From: Competibacteraceae bacterium UBA2792
GTDB taxonomy: Bacteria; Pseudomonadota; Gammaproteobacteria; Competibacterales; Competibacteraceae
NCBI GenBank assembly: GCA_002352125.1
Contig: DEHU01000251.1
Location: 10,390-16,998 of the forward strand
Direction of reading: 5' to 3'
Length of the DNA: 6,609 bases
The translations under genes and the position numbers were made by a program. The notes below the pieces were generated by a model. That model made no database searches. It was not told where the DNA came from and saw nothing but the letters and a program-made list of their open reading frames with translations. Of the stretch, positions 1 to 6,609 are shown piece after piece. Numbering within the stretch: the first letter of the stretch is position 1; every line of letters starts with the position of its first letter.

Positions 1-3000
1 CACGTTCAGCACCAGAAACGCCACACCAGCGTATAGAAAGGCACGTACCCGCAAGGCGATACCGAGAACGATGCCAGTCAAAGCCAGTGCCAGCGCCAGC
101 ACGAAAATCCACAATTCCGGCCGCAGAAACACGTCCAATCCCGCGCCGGCGTACAAGGCACTCAGCGCCGCCAGCCGCGCCCCGCTCAATACCTTCGGCC
201 GCAGCTCCCGCCGGTGCAGATGCAGCAGCGCCAGCACCGACACCGCCGCCGGCACGATGTAGAGTTGCCACAGCCCATAGCGATCCGCCCACAGCGGCGC
301 CCACAGATACACCGCGCCGTTCAGCGCCAGCACGCCCAGATACAGTGGCAACGGATTGCGCAATCCGCCAGCCAGCGACAGATACAGCACGGCAGCGGCC
401 AGCAACGCCCCGCCGGTCCACGACGAAGCCAGTTGCCACGGCACGGTCGCCAACGCCAGCAACGGCAGCAGCAAAGCCAGATGGTACAGCGGCCGGGAAC
501 CGGTGAACTGGTGCAACAGGAACACGGCATAAGCGGCAGCCATCAGCGCAGCAGTATCGCCAACCCCAAACGGCGCCAATCCCAGCGCCACCAGCCGGCC
601 ATAAGCCGCCAGCAAACCCACCAGCACGGCGGTCGCGTAAACCCGGTTCGGTTGGTCCGGCCGCCGCCAGGCTCCCATCCCTATCCGTCCCGCCAACAAC
701 AGCAGCGTCGCGCCTGCCGCCAACGGATCGATCACCGCGCCGAAATGCCAGGGCGCCGGTCCCCACCCAGCCCGATACATCAACACGGCGTAAGCATGCC
801 ACCCCAGCCACAGCAGGCCGAGCGCCAGCAACCCAGGAATCGATCCGCTCAATGCCTGCTTGAACTCATAAACTCGGCCAATCCGCTCCTCGTCCGCCCG
901 CGCAGTCAGCCCATTCAGCCAGGCATCCAGCCTCGGCCGGACGATTTCCAGCGCCAGCCACAACAGCACGGTCTGCAAAGCGTACCAAGGCGCCAAACCC
1001 CGCAGCGACCCAGATGCGAACGGCGCCGTATCCCCCAGCCAGATCGCGTAACCGCCGAGCAACGCCAGCAACAATCCCAGCTTCAAACGAACCGATTGCC
1101 CCTGCCACCAACCTTGCGCCAGCGTCACCGCTGCCAGCACGAACAAGGTCGCCGTCGCGCCAGACCAGCGCAAACCGGGCACGACGAACAGCAACGCAAC
1201 GCTCACGGCGGGCAGCAACGCCAGCCACAGCTCCAGTGCGGCACGCCAAGCTGCCAGCCGGGATCTATATCGCCAGACTAGCAACAGCGCGCCATCCCAC
1301 AGCGCGACCGTCAGCGGCAACCAAGCCAACGGCAGCGCCAGCTTCAACCCAATCGCCACCGCCACCGCTTGCATGGCCAGCAGCAAAACATGCGCTTGCG
1401 GCGATTCGGGACGGAGCTTGAACGCATGGCCGGCGGTCGCCGCCAGCAGCAGCGCGACGCCAACCACCCCCCACGATGCCGATTCCGCCATCGGCGCGGA
1501 CCAGAACAACCCAAACGCCAGCCAACCAAGACGCGCCAACATCAACACCAGCGCCGCGAACGGCAACCGGAACAGCGGTTCCGCCAGATCGTGCCCTCGC
1601 CAACCCAGCCAGCGGGTCAACGTCCCGCCATGCCGCCGCCACAGCGGGACCAGCAGGAACAGCAGATTCAGCCAGACCAGCGCGGCGGCGCATCCACCGA
1701 TCACCGCACCCACCTCGCGACTACCCGACAGCAGATTCCATCCTCTCAGGTCCATTCCGATCAGTAGACCGCTAACCGTCAGCGTCGCGACCGCCAACCA
1801 AGCCATGCCCGGCCAAGCCGTATTCCGCAACAGCAAGAACAGATACGGCGCCAAGAGCCCCGAAGCGGCGGCGGGCGACCAAACGCTGGTGATCAACCCG
1901 GCCACGCTGCCACCCAATACGAAGACCAGTCCCAACAGCGGCCAGAACTCCGGTGCGACCGCCCAACCTGGCCGGCGAGCGTTCCAGCGCGGCAACAGCA
2001 AATTCCCGCCGAACCAAAGCGCGTAACCCCAAATGCTGGTTAACTCAATCCCATTCCGCCAACCGGCATCCGCTTGCGCCGCTAAACTCCAGACCAGCCC
2101 GCTCAGCAGCAGCGCCAGCCCGAAACCGCGCCATGCCGCCGCATTCGACCACGGCCGCGCCACCGGTAACAACGCCACGCAGAGCAGCGCCAGCAAGCCC
2201 GGCAAACGGGGATCGCCCGCCAAGCCGGCCAGCGTCGCCCCGGCCAGAGCCAGCAGGTATAGCAGCGCGCTGCTCGACCGCAGCGGGACACGCCAATATG
2301 CCAGCGATGCAAATTTTTCAAACTCCAACCCAACCCACGCTAAGGCCATGATCGCGCTCAACATCACGTTCAGCAGCGGTTGTCCTAGGGCGAACAATTC
2401 TGGCTTCATCCATCGCGCATCGAGCAGCCATGCCGCGACCGTCAGCGCGATCAGGGCGGCGTAAGCGTGCAGGACGGACCGGTAATGCCAGCCGGCCAGC
2501 GCGAACAGCAGCAACCCGATCAAGATCGCCGGCAACATCTCCCACGCCGACGACCCCAACAGCGCCAGCGCCGGACTGGCTGCGACCGGTATCGCCGCGA
2601 CCAGTAACGCGCAAGCGTGCAGGCTCTCCTCGACCTGTCGGCTGCCGCCCGCGCCGCCGGGGACGATGAAACCCATGATCCCGGCCAGACGCCACGTCGC
2701 AGGCTGCGCCAACGCGGCGACGCCGAACCGCCAAGCCAGCAGCGCGTACAGCACCGCCGCCGCGCCCAGCCACGGCACGCCAAACCCGAGTTGATCCAAC
2801 CCGGCCAGCAACCCGGCCAACCCCAGCGCAAACGGCAACGCGACCCAGCGGAACCGGTGGAAATAGCCGATCAGCAGCAATCCCGTGACGACCCCCAAGC
2901 CCGCCGTCGCTAGCCATTTCGCCGAAACACCGCCGCCCAGCAACAGCAAACCGAGCTTCACCAGTCCGGCCGCCCACAACAGGGCCATAGCCTGCTCTAG

Positions 3001-5586
3001 CGGCGGGCCGACCAAGGCCGCAAGAGACCGGGGATCTTCTGAGGTATCTTTCGAGACGGACAATGAGCAGTCGGCGCTATCGGCCAGCAACGCCTGGCGT
3101 ATCCGGTCGCGCCAATGCAGTCGCCACAGGAACACCCACAGCCCCAAGACCAACACAAATTCGATCAGGCCGGTGCCCGGTCCCGGGAAAAAGCCTTGCT
3201 TGACCAGCACTCCAATTCCGGCGGCGCAGGCTAGCGTGCAATAAAACAAAATCTGCTGGTGCAAGCCCAGGCTCAGCCACAGCAACAGCCCGCCCGCCAA
3301 CGTCAGCAACAGGATTAGCTCCAAGCGACCGAACAGCGCCGGCCATAACGTTATCGCGGCGAGCACCAGCGCGAGCGCCACGTTCGCCAGCGCACCGGCC
3401 ACCCACACCGGGCGGCTGACCGGCGTTTGCCGGTGATCGTGCAAACCTAGTCCGGCCCACAACGCCGCCAGCGCCAACCAACCGTAAGCGGTTTGCACAC
3501 CCCAGCCGACACCAGCCCAACCCGGCGCGTAAGCGACCGCCGCCGCAGCAAGCCCTACCACGCCGGCATCCGCGTAGGCCCAGCGTGGATTGGCTTCCGG
3601 TAGCGCCAGCGCCGACCGCACGGCAAAATAAGCCAGCCCGGCTATCGTCACGGCGGTGGCAAAACCCAACCAGCCGGGCGAGTTCCAAACCAGACTCCAA
3701 ACGGTCAATCCGACCAGCAGCAAACCCAACGCTATCAGGCACTGCAAGGCGATGGCCCGCGAGCGCGATCCCGCCCAACGGCCACACCCCAACAGCGCGA
3801 ACAAACCGGGTTGCGCGGCCAGCCCGTGCCAAGCCGGCGGCACGAAATGCAGCAGGCCGAATCCGTACAGCCCGGCGACGCAGCCAAACAGCAGATACAG
3901 CGGCGGCAGGGTCCGATAGCGCCACGTCATCCAGCCATACAGCAGCGCGCCCATGCCCAAGGTCAACAACGTCGCGGGCGTGGATCGAAGCGCCACCGCC
4001 ACCGCCACCGCCGATAAGCCGTAAAGGGCGAAGCTGAACCGGGACAGGAACGTATATTTGTTCACCCATTCCTTGAAAGCCGCATCCACCGGGAATAGCA
4101 GCCCGCACAGCGCCATCAAAAACGGTCCCGAATAACCAGCGGGCAGCGTGTCCGGCCACAGCCAAGTCAGATGGACGAACGACACCGTCGCGACGTAAAC
4201 CAGCATCCCAGCAGCGTAATAGGTGGTCAGCCGCCGATCTACGAACAGGCGCCGCAGCCACTCGCCGGAGAACGTCCACAGCCCATAACCCAGCAAACCC
4301 AACAACACGGCGTGCAGCACCGCCAGCGCCTGCCAGTTCAGCGCGAACCCGGCCAACGGCGCGGCCAGTTGCACCGCGCCCAGCGCCGTCAACAACCGCG
4401 CATATTGCCCCGATAGCGCTCGATCAATGAGGGCACTGGTCAAGGCCGCCGCCCAGGTGAAAGCCCCCAGCGTGGCCGCCGTGACCAGCAACCCGACGAT
4501 CAGCGACAAGGGATCGCCGCCACCGGCAACCACCAACCGCACGGCGACCGTCAGCACCAGCGGCGCTAGCAACATGCCCAGCGTCAGCAGCATGTTGCTG
4601 GCGACGATCAACTCGGCGCGTTTTCGGCGGAACTGATAGCCGGCCCAGATCAAAAAGGCGCTGGCGCCGAACAAACTGGCGAACACCACCAGGGCATTGA
4701 CGAAGCCGGAGGTATTGGCGATCAGGAACAACGCGCCGGCGATGAAACAGAAGCCACCGACGAACCAGCCGATGTTTTGAGCCAGAAACGGGGCGATCAA
4801 TTTCGGCCAGCCGGATAGGGCGTGCAGCGCTCGTTCCAGCGGGCTCGGGGGCGCTGGCCGCCAGTCGGCGGCATCGACCACGACCGTCTCCGAAACCGGC
4901 CGTGGAGGAGGCGGCGTCGGTTTCACGGCCGGGCGCGGAGCAACACGCGCCGCCGTCTCTGGATCGATGCCGGGAATCGGCGGTGTGGGTGGAATCGGCG
5001 GAGGGGGTCGGTCGGAAGCAAGCAGCTGCGAAACCGGTGCCGGCAGCGGCAACACCACCGGCGGCGCATCGTTGGGAACCATCGCCGGAGACGCCACCGT
5101 CGAAACCGGTGGCACGACAGGTCTCGAATCGGCAGGCAACCACGGTGGCGGTCCCGGCGGATTCTCCGCCACCTGCGTCAACAAGCTCCATGCCTGGGCG
5201 CGGCGACGTTGCCAGACCTCGTTACCGGGCCGTGCGCCGCTCCCGCCCAGATGCCGCTCCCAAAGCCGATCTAATTCGCCATCCAGTTGCCGGAGCCGAT
5301 CCGCCGTTAAATCGCCAGAATCTAGCAGCCGTTGCAGCTCCAGCCGCAGCAGTAGCAGGCTTTCCAGATCGGCGAGGGCGTAACGCGATTTGCCGCCCAC
5401 CATTCCAGCACCTACCGGGGTGGGGACGGGGACGGGAACCGATGGCGGGGCTTCGCTCTCTGACCGGCCCGCCAATCGGTCGCGTAACACCCGGACCTGA
5501 CGGCGGGCAACGACGAGCGCGATCAAGAGAATGACCGGCGAAACCAGCCACAACACCGCGACCACGATCAAAAAAGTCCAGTCCAT
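1..5586 (-). CDS. Giant polytopic membrane protein, DUF2339-like layout, C-terminus beyond window
   Basis: One frame stays open for 1,862 codons from ATG at 5586 to the left edge; no stop seen, so the 3' end is missing. The start has GGGGAG 8 nt upstream. Residues 4-27 are a hydrophobic anchor (starts MDWTFLIVVAVLWL) followed by Arg-rich residues. Residues about 68-113 look like a short coiled coil. Residues about 142-250 are Pro-rich (PPPPIPPTPPIPG). From about 271 onward I count roughly fifty hydrophobic segments, the first pair ending in the positive-inside cluster YQFRRKR (317-323). Two longer polar loops lie near 821-864 and 1549-1580. No catalytic motif is evident, and the function is unknown. 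An anchor, coiled coil, Pro-rich linker and many membrane spans in that order recalls DUF2339-type predicted membrane proteins, which are usually much shorter; this name is inference from layout. The last visible residues (RAFLYAGVAFLVLNV) are still a membrane segment. It lies 72 bp downstream of the PspA-family gene and is probably co-transcribed. The reading frame is very secure, the family name is not. Confidence 0.9.
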   Translation of the reverse strand, partial: MDWTFLIVVAVLWLVSPVILLIALVVARRQVRVLRDRLAGRSESEAPPSVPVPVPTPVGAGMVGGKSRYALADLESLLLLRLELQRLLDSGDLTADRLRQLDGELDRLWERHLGGSGARPGNEVWQRRRAQAWSLLTQVAENPPGPPPWLPADSRPVVPPVSTVASPAMVPNDAPPVVLPLPAPVSQLLASDRPPPPIPPTPPIPGIDPETAARVAPRPAVKPTPPPPRPVSETVVVDAADWRPAPPSPLERALHALSGWPKLIAPFLAQNIGWFVGGFCFIAGALFLIANTSGFVNALVVFASLFGASAFLIWAGYQFRRKRAELIVASNMLLTLGMLLAPLVLTVAVRLVVAGGGDPLSLIVGLLVTAATLGAFTWAAALTSALIDRALSGQYARLLTALGAVQLAAPLAGFALNWQALAVLHAVLLGLLGYGLWTFSGEWLRRLFVDRRLTTYYAAGMLVYVATVSFVHLTWLWPDTLPAGYSGPFLMALCGLLFPVDAAFKEWVNKYTFLSRFSFALYGLSAVAVAVALRSTPATLLTLGMGALLYGWMTWRYRTLPPLYLLFGCVAGLYGFGLLHFVPPAWHGLAAQPGLFALLGCGRWAGSRSRAIALQCLIALGLLLVGLTVWSLVWNSPGWLGFATAVTIAGLAYFAVRSALALPEANPRWAYADAGVVGLAAAAVAYAPGWAGVGWGVQTAYGWLALAALWAGLGLHDHRQTPVSRPVWVAGALANVALALVLAAITLWPALFGRLELILLLTLAGGLLLWLSLGLHQQILFYCTLACAAGIGVLVKQGFFPGPGTGLIEFVLVLGLWVFLWRLHWRDRIRQALLADSADCSLSVSKDTSEDPRSLAALVGPPLEQAMALLWAAGLVKLGLLLLGGGVSAKWLATAGLGVVTGLLLIGYFHRFRWVALPFALGLAGLLAGLDQLGFGVPWLGAAAVLYALLAWRFGVAALAQPATWRLAGIMGFIVPGGAGGSRQVEESLHACALLVAAIPVAASPALALLGSSAWEMLPAILIGLLLFALAGWHYRSVLHAYAALIALTVAAWLLDARWMKPELFALGQPLLNVMLSAIMALAWVGLEFEKFASLAYWRVPLRSSSALLYLLALAGATLAGLAGDPRLPGLLALLCVALLPVARPWSNAAAWRGFGLALLLSGLVWSLAAQADAGWRNGIELTSIWGYALWFGGNLLLPRWNARRPGWAVAPEFWPLLGLVFVLGGSVAGLITSVWSPAAASGLLAPYLFLLLRNTAWPGMAWLAVATLTVSGLLIGMDLRGWNLLSGSREVGAVIGGCAAALVWLNLLFLLVPLWRRHGGTLTRWLGWRGHDLAEPLFRLPFAALVLMLARLGWLAFGLFWSAPMAESASWGVVGVALLLAATAGHAFKLRPESPQAHVLLLAMQAVAVAIGLKLALPLAWLPLTVALWDGALLLVWRYRSRLAAWRAALELWLALLPAVSVALLFVVPGLRWSGATATLFVLAAVTLAQGWWQGQSVRLKLGLLLALLGGYAIWLGDTAPFASGSLRGLAPWYALQTVLLWLALEIVRPRLDAWLNGLTARADEERIGRVYEFKQALSGSIPGLLALGLLWLGWHAYAVLMYRAGWGPAPWHFGAVIDPLAAGATLLLLAGRIGMGAWRRPDQPNRVYATAVLVGLLAAYGRLVALGLAPFGVGDTAALMAAAYAVFLLHQFTGSRPLYHLALLLPLLALATVPWQLASSWTGGALLAAAVLYLSLAGGLRNPLPLYLGVLALNGAVYLWAPLWADRYGLWQLYIVPAAVSVLALLHLHRRELRPKVLSGARLAALSALYAGAGLDVFLRPELWIFVLALALALTGIVLGIALRVRAFLYAGVAFLVLNV
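5417..5436 (+). other. Potential G-quadruplex motif
   Basis: The plus strand reads four G-runs (4, 4, 4 and 3 G) separated by loops of 1, 2 and 2 nt, which fits the usual G-quadruplex pattern. It lies on the template strand of the giant membrane protein gene, about 150 bp after its start, where the coding strand encodes the Val-Pro repeat PVPVPTPVG (residues 51-59). It may simply be a by-product of that peptide in GC-rich codons. Confidence 0.45.
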
Positions 5587-5594
5587 CGCCTATT

Positions 5595-5600
5595 CTCCCC
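5595..5600 (-). promoter_or_regulatory. Shine-Dalgarno of the giant membrane protein gene
   Basis: On the minus strand GGGGAG stands 8 nt before the ATG at 5586. It fixes the start of the long frame, whose first residues immediately form a membrane anchor. The 72-bp gap to the PspA gene shows no hairpin with a T-tract, so translation here probably starts on a message running through from the upstream gene. Confidence 0.7.
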
Positions 5601-5658
5601 ACGGCAATCACGACAAGCCGCTTTATATTTCCCACTTCCCGCCCCAGACCCGAACCTC

Positions 5659-6336
5659 CTATTCCTTGCGCGCCGCTTCCCGCTTGAGGGCGGCCAGTTC
5701 CGCCTCGACCTCGCTGTTGACTTCCATCTTCAGGAATTCCCGTTCGATCTGGCTGTATTCCCCGTAAACCTCTTCGCGCGCTTCCATCCGCGCTTCCATT
5801 TCCCCGACTTTATCGGCCATGCGGCCGAAGGAATTGTTGAGGTCCAAACCGGTCTGGAATTTATCGTGCACTTGATCCATCTGCTCGCGAGCTTGCGCCG
5901 CGCGCTGTCGCGCCACCAGACTGCCCTTTTTCAGCCGCGCCTCTTCCAGCTTCATCTCCAGCGCACGCAACTGGGATTTGAGCCGTTCGCTGGTGCGTCG
6001 GGCCGATTCCCAAGACGCTTCCAGATTGGCGACGATGCCATCGTGTTCCTTCTTGCGCATCAGCGCTTCCCGCGCCAGCGCCTCGTTGCCCGCTTCCAGC
6101 GCCTTGCGGGCACGGTCGTGCCATTCGCTGGCCTGCCGGCGCTGGCTGTCCAGCTCCTTGGCCAACTGCTTCTCGCTAGCCACGGCATCGATCACGCCTT
6201 CGCGAGCGCTGCTGACGTTTTCTTCCATCTCGCGGATGAGTTGCTTGATCATCCGCTCCGGATCTTCGACCCGATCCACCAAGTCATTGAGATTAGCGGT
6301 GATTACGTCGCTAATGCGCTTGAACAGACTAGCCAT
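5659..6336 (-). CDS. pspA: PspA/IM30 family membrane-stress protein
   Basis: A complete 225-residue protein, close to the usual length of PspA/IM30/LiaH-type proteins. Residues 1-22 (MASLFKRISDVITANLNDLV) form the amphipathic first helix typical of the family, followed by the conserved EDPE at 24-27 and IREMEE at 34-39. Residues 30-165 are a charged, mostly helical coiled coil with the family-like GNEALAREAL at 83-92. FGRMADKV at 170-177 matches the late conserved F-x-R-M motif, and the C-terminus ends in a short acidic helix (EVEAELAALKRE). Family members assemble into rings or rods on the cytoplasmic face of the inner membrane and help keep it intact under stress. I chose ATG 6336 because GGAGG lies 5 nt upstream and the product then begins as family members do; an in-frame TTG at 6363 would add nine atypical residues. 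No pspB, pspC or pspF-like gene is in view. The symbol is family level only: this could be a paralogue not functioning as classical PspA. Confidence 0.95.
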   Translation of the reverse strand: MASLFKRISDVITANLNDLVDRVEDPERMIKQLIREMEENVSSAREGVIDAVASEKQLAKELDSQRRQASEWHDRARKALEAGNEALAREALMRKKEHDGIVANLEASWESARRTSERLKSQLRALEMKLEEARLKKGSLVARQRAAQAREQMDQVHDKFQTGLDLNNSFGRMADKVGEMEARMEAREEVYGEYSQIEREFLKMEVNSEVEAELAALKREAARKE

Positions 6337-6341
6337 ATTTG

Positions 6342-6346
6342 CCTCC
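6342..6346 (-). promoter_or_regulatory. Shine-Dalgarno of the PspA-family gene
   Basis: The minus strand reads GGAGG 5 nt before ATG 6336. This strong site decides the start: the longer in-frame option (TTG at 6363) would place this Shine-Dalgarno inside its own coding sequence. Confidence 0.85.
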
Positions 6347-6357
6347 AAGAAGTGACG

Positions 6358-6404
6358 GTTCAAGAAAGGTCACTTGAGTATAGTCAAGATTTTTTCTCTT
6401 GAAC
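6358..6404. repeat. Nested inverted repeats upstream of the PspA-family gene
   Basis: Four copies of a TCAAG/CTTGA core alternate in orientation: GTTCAAGA (6358-6365), CTTGA (6373-6377), TCAAGA (6384-6389) and TCTTGAAC (6397-6404). The outer two are a perfect 8-bp inverted repeat centred at 6381. The inner two make a 5-bp inverted repeat centred at 6380.5, so the two pairs are nearly concentric. Copies three and four also pair perfectly over 6 bp (TCAAGA/TCTTGA). The set lies between the upstream terminator and the PspA start, where an operator would be expected. Alternatively it could fold in the 5' leader RNA. No known regulator is recognised from this motif. Confidence 0.55.
6377..6382 (-). 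promoter_or_regulatory. Candidate -10 box for the PspA-family gene
   Basis: The minus strand reads TATACT, five of six matches to the sigma-70 -10 consensus, about 40 bp before the start codon and downstream of a terminator, so a promoter is expected here. The -35 position at 17-bp spacing (6400-6405, TGTTCA) is poor, which would fit an activator-dependent promoter. The box sits at the centre of nested inverted repeats. No sigma-54 type element (GG and GC doublets at -24/-12), as known for classical psp operons, was found. Confidence 0.4.
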
Positions 6405-6422
6405 AGTGTTTAATTAGATCGT

Positions 6423-6445
6423 AAAAAAACCCGCCCAAGGGGCGG
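6423..6445 (-). terminator. Intrinsic terminator of the repeat-tail gene
   Basis: On the minus strand CCGCCC (6445-6440), a 3-nt loop CTT and GGGCGG (6436-6431) form a perfect 6-bp GC stem, then one G and seven T (6429-6423). The stem starts 14 nt after the TAA of the gene to the right. It separates that gene from the PspA-family gene, which must then have its own promoter. The opposite direction has only a three-T run after the stem and would be a weak terminator. Confidence 0.85.
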
Positions 6446-6459
6446 ATTTCGTGGCACTC

Positions 6460-6609
6460 TTAATCCTGCTGGCGCCGCCGCCGACCCCCATCTCCACGGC
6501 TTTGGCCAAAATCATCATCGGCGTTGGCACGATTACGGTTCCGGCCACGCCCAGCGTCGTCGTCGCCACGGTTCCGGCCGCGCCCAGCGTCGTCGTCGCC
6601 ACGGTTCCG
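6460..6609 (-). CDS. C-terminal end of a protein with an RG/D-rich repeat tail (5' part beyond window)
   Basis: Only the last 49 codons and a TAA (6462-6460) are in the window. The peptide begins RNRGDDDAGRG, repeats this 11-residue unit almost exactly, continues with a degenerate copy (RNRNRANADDDFG) and ends GDGGRRRRQQD. The frame is supported by two facts: the stop lies 14 nt before a clear terminator, and the single base that differs between the two full DNA repeats is silent here (CGC/CGT, Arg) but would change Ala to Val in the competing frame. Alternating basic and acidic low-complexity tails with RG steps are known at the ends of some bacterial RNA-binding proteins and helicases, but also of envelope proteins. 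With the folded part missing, no function can be given. Confidence 0.75.
   Translation of the reverse strand, partial: RNRGDDDAGRGRNRGDDDAGRGRNRNRANADDDFGQSRGDGGRRRRQQD
6535..6609. repeat. 33-bp tandem repeat, two full copies and a partial
   Basis: The plus-strand unit begins ACGGTTCCGGCC and ends GTCGTCGTCGCC. Copies occupy 6535-6567 and 6568-6600, and the first 9 bp of a third are at 6601-6609, where the window ends, so the array may continue. The full copies differ at one base (A at 6547, G at 6580). The unit is a whole number of codons (11), so copy-number change would lengthen or shorten the encoded tail without breaking the frame. Confidence 0.9.

Noticed and set aside
214..1281. A 355-codon plus-strand frame rich in Gln, Arg and Pro.
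   Set aside because: It is the exact antisense of the membrane gene codons: CTG (Leu) reads CAG (Gln) and GCG (Ala) reads CGC (Arg) on the other strand. Its length follows from the leucine and alanine bias of the real gene.
3991..4013. GCCACC hexamer run as a microsatellite.
   Set aside because: It encodes a short Val-Ala stretch in a membrane helix (AVAVAVAL), with only about three units; ordinary for this composition.
3077..4279. A complete 400-codon minus-strand frame.
   Set aside because: It is out of frame with the 1,862-codon gene covering the same DNA, is Arg/Gly/Ala-rich without a recognisable fold, and has no supporting Shine-Dalgarno. The long frame gives coherent membrane helices throughout.
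4424..5191. A 255-codon minus-strand frame over the Pro-rich linker region.
   Set aside because: It is a shifted frame within the giant gene, with Arg/Gly-rich low-complexity content. The in-frame reading continues from a good start and gives the coiled coil, linker and membrane spans.
6337..6363. A nine-residue N-terminal extension of the PspA-family protein from TTG 6363.
   Set aside because: The extension contains the GGAGG site that serves ATG 6336, and the family begins with the amphipathic helix found at that ATG.
5866..6402. A 178-codon plus-strand frame opposite the PspA-family gene.
   Set aside because: It is fully antisense to a gene with clear family motifs, and no plus-strand promoter or Shine-Dalgarno was seen.
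6451..6472. TGGCAC on the plus strand as part of a sigma-54 promoter, as in classical psp regulation.
   Set aside because: The -12 element is not at the required spacing and the orientation points away from the PspA-family gene.
6414..6602. A 62-codon minus-strand frame reading ATTTLGAAGTV repeats at the right end.
   Set aside because: It would translate straight through the intrinsic terminator, and the base differing between repeats would be an amino-acid change. The RNRGDDDAGRG frame ends just before the terminator and the difference is silent.

Overview
The window is GC-rich bacterial DNA in which every gene I can support lies on the minus strand, so transcription runs from the right edge to the left edge. 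The envelope-type gene content, the PspA-type protein and the codon use (CTG, GCG, GCC, CGG dominate) suit a GC-rich Gram-negative bacterium, most likely a proteobacterium. There is no rRNA or marker gene, so I cannot place it more closely.

Right end (6609 to 6423): the last 49 codons of a gene cut by the window edge. Its product ends in a low-complexity Arg/Gly/Asn/Asp tail built on an 11-residue repeat (a 33-bp DNA tandem repeat). The stop codon is followed 14 nt later by a clear intrinsic terminator.

Middle (6422 to 5659): a short AT-richer intergenic stretch with a candidate -10 box sitting inside nested inverted repeats, then a complete PspA/IM30-family gene (225 aa) with a strong Shine-Dalgarno. 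The PspA product is a coiled-coil peripheral membrane protein of the envelope-stress family.

Left five-sixths (5586 to 1): one uninterrupted reading frame of 1,862 codons that runs off the left edge. It encodes a giant polytopic membrane protein: one N-terminal membrane anchor, a short coiled-coil segment, a Pro-rich linker of about 110 residues, then about fifty hydrophobic segments. The layout resembles DUF2339-type predicted membrane proteins, but that family name is unverified. It starts 72 bp after the PspA gene with its own Shine-Dalgarno and no terminator between them, so the two are probably co-transcribed. A membrane-surface PspA protein next to an unusually large integral membrane protein suggests a shared envelope role. 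This pairing is the most interesting point of the window.

There is no rRNA, tRNA, CRISPR array, insertion sequence or plus-strand gene that I can support. The longest stretch outside a gene is about 120 bp, between the tail gene and the PspA gene.
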